DNA from: a bacterium HR19
Lineage (GTDB): Bacteria > Calescibacteriota > Calescibacteriia > Calescibacteriales > Calescibacteriaceae
Length of the DNA: 52,366 nucleotides
Assembly: GCA_002898315.1 (NCBI GenBank)
Contig: BEHV01000013.1
Location: forward strand, 1 to 52,366
Reading direction: 5' to 3'
The notes below the pieces were generated by a model, which was given only the letters and a program-made list of their open reading frames with translations, was not told the DNA's origin and ran no database searches. Shown piece after piece: positions 51,689 through 52,366 of the stretch; positions within the stretch are counted from its first letter, which is position 1; each line of letters opens with the position of its first letter. Both the position numbers and the translations under genes were made by a program.

Positions 51689-51793
51689 TCAAAACACCTG
51701 CTCTACCGATAAGAATATCACAGGAGGGGTTCCAGGAATATCTAAACCGGAAAATCCCGGCTCCCAATACACAATTACCTGACTAAAATTCAA
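51689..51793 (-). CDS. Possible short frame after hisB (doubtful)
   Basis: A 34-codon frame whose TTG overlaps the hisB stop (TTGA). The translation (for example YWEPGFSGLDIPGTPP) is not low complexity, but nothing supports expression. The same stretch contains an imperfect hairpin (AGCCGGG/CCGGTT) that could be a hisB terminator. Confidence 0.15.
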   Translation of the reverse strand: MNFSQVIVYWEPGFSGLDIPGTPPVIFLSVEQVF

Positions 51794-52362
51794 ATGTATC
51801 CCTTTGTAGATGAGATTCTACCTAAATTTCTTTTTCTGGTAGCTTTTTTGAAAGATAGAGCAGCGGCTTTGAAAGCTGCTTCAACAATATGATGAGAGTT
51901 CATACCTCTTTCTACTGTGCAGTGAATCGTAAATCCACCCCCCCTTGCTACCCCATCAAAAAATATAAACAAAATATTGCCGTAGAACGACTCACGAATA
52001 AGATGAGCGTTATGGAGAAAAAAATATGGTCTGCCAGAAATATCTAAAACGAACTCGCATAAAGATTCGTCAAGTGGAACTTTGGAGTCCGCAAACCTTT
52101 CTATATCATCTCCACAAGCATCACGAATAGCTTTACCAAAACAAAGTCCAATCTCCTCAACAAGGTGATGATCATCTATGTGCGTATCTCCCTTCGCCCT
52201 AATCTCAATATCAAAAAGAGAAAACTCAGAAAAAACCTCAAGCATGTGGTCCAAAAAACCAATGGTGGTTGAAATGTTCCTCTTACCTTCACCGTCTAAA
52301 TTGACCAATAAATAAACCTCCGCTTCACGAGTCACCTTCTCAACCTTTCCAATCCTTGACAT
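51790..52362 (-). CDS. hisB: Imidazoleglycerol-phosphate dehydratase
   Basis: Sixth step of histidine synthesis, a manganese enzyme. The 190 aa are complete: TTIGFLDHMLEVFSEFS, GDTHIDDHHLVEEIGLCFGKAI with the metal-binding DDHH, then FFDGVARGGGFTIHC and GMNSHHIVEAAFKAAALSFKKA, ending STKGYI. No phosphatase domain is fused. ATG 52362 lies 4 bases from the window end, so its promoter is not visible. Not next to hisD or other his genes in this window. Confidence 0.96.
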   Translation of the reverse strand: MSRIGKVEKVTREAEVYLLVNLDGEGKRNISTTIGFLDHMLEVFSEFSLFDIEIRAKGDTHIDDHHLVEEIGLCFGKAIRDACGDDIERFADSKVPLDESLCEFVLDISGRPYFFLHNAHLIRESFYGNILFIFFDGVARGGGFTIHCTVERGMNSHHIVEAAFKAAALSFKKATRKRNLGRISSTKGYI

Positions 52363-52366
52363 AAAC

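Overview
This is an AT-rich bacterial chromosome segment, densely packed on both strands, with almost no mobile DNA. Motility genes (a flagellin-family protein and FliW), lipoproteins with clear lipoboxes and System I cytochrome c maturation genes (ccmF, ccmH, probably ccmD) point to a flagellated, diderm, respiring bacterium. The tRNA and tmRNA stems are far richer in G+C than the surrounding DNA, and the proteins are rich in Lys, Glu and Ile. Together these suggest a thermophile, probably from a little-studied lineage; I cannot name it from sequence alone. Core genes that normally sit in conserved operons (atpA, rplT, rpmB, pheT, hisD, hisB, pheA, tyrA, carA, pyrG) are mostly scattered singly here.

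Layout. 1-1731: start of atpA, rapZ and a tiny ccmD-like gene (minus). 1832-4147: a large secreted multi-Ig-like protein with a possible C-terminal sorting signal. 4076-4934: ccmH directly behind the tmRNA gene. 4988-8876: an SDR, a class III nucleotide cyclase fused to an RDD membrane domain, and ccmF. 8973-12303: fliW, a glycosyltransferase-TPR protein and flagellin as one apparent operon. 12471-14821: HU, a metallophosphatase, folK and a TRL-like lipoprotein. 14995-19460: a membrane protein, carA, an alpha/beta hydrolase, phoH and an unusual double RimM-like protein. 19532-22082: a decayed nuclease/transposase-like pseudogene, pyrG and DUF177. 22188-27683: an exopolysaccharide-type sugar transferase, a response regulator-GGDEF protein, rpmB, a BKACE-family enzyme, a PflX-type radical SAM protein and a CmcI-like protein. 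27754-32040: tRNA-Gly(GCC), pheA, rpsA, truB and rplT. 32147-43698: four lipoproteins (two TPR, one Kelch-like, one Ig-like), tyrA, hisD, a PilN-like protein and enolase. 43724-48869: pheT, then a DUF35 / degenerate thiolase / thiolase cluster. 49103-52362: a small secreted Gln/Glu/Lys/His protein bracketed by inverted repeats, a DciA-like protein, a cyclic-nucleotide-binding protein fused to a FliG C-terminal domain, a diguanylate cyclase and hisB.

Signalling theme. The window encodes a probable cAMP/cGMP-producing cyclase, a cyclic-nucleotide-binding domain attached to a flagellar-motor FliG_C domain, two c-di-GMP synthase candidates and a flagellin/FliW/glycosyltransferase cluster. The CNB-FliG_C fusion is the best candidate for an undescribed system: a soluble nucleotide-sensing competitor of, or partner to, the flagellar switch.

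Gene expression. Two initiation styles coexist. Some genes have strong AAAGGAGG-type ribosome binding sites. Many others have none, but carry a TAnnnT -10-like hexamer about 5-8 bases before the start codon, as expected for leaderless mRNAs. Two clear coding frames (ccmH and the 14995-15507 membrane protein) lack any ATG, GTG or TTG at the position where the protein should start.
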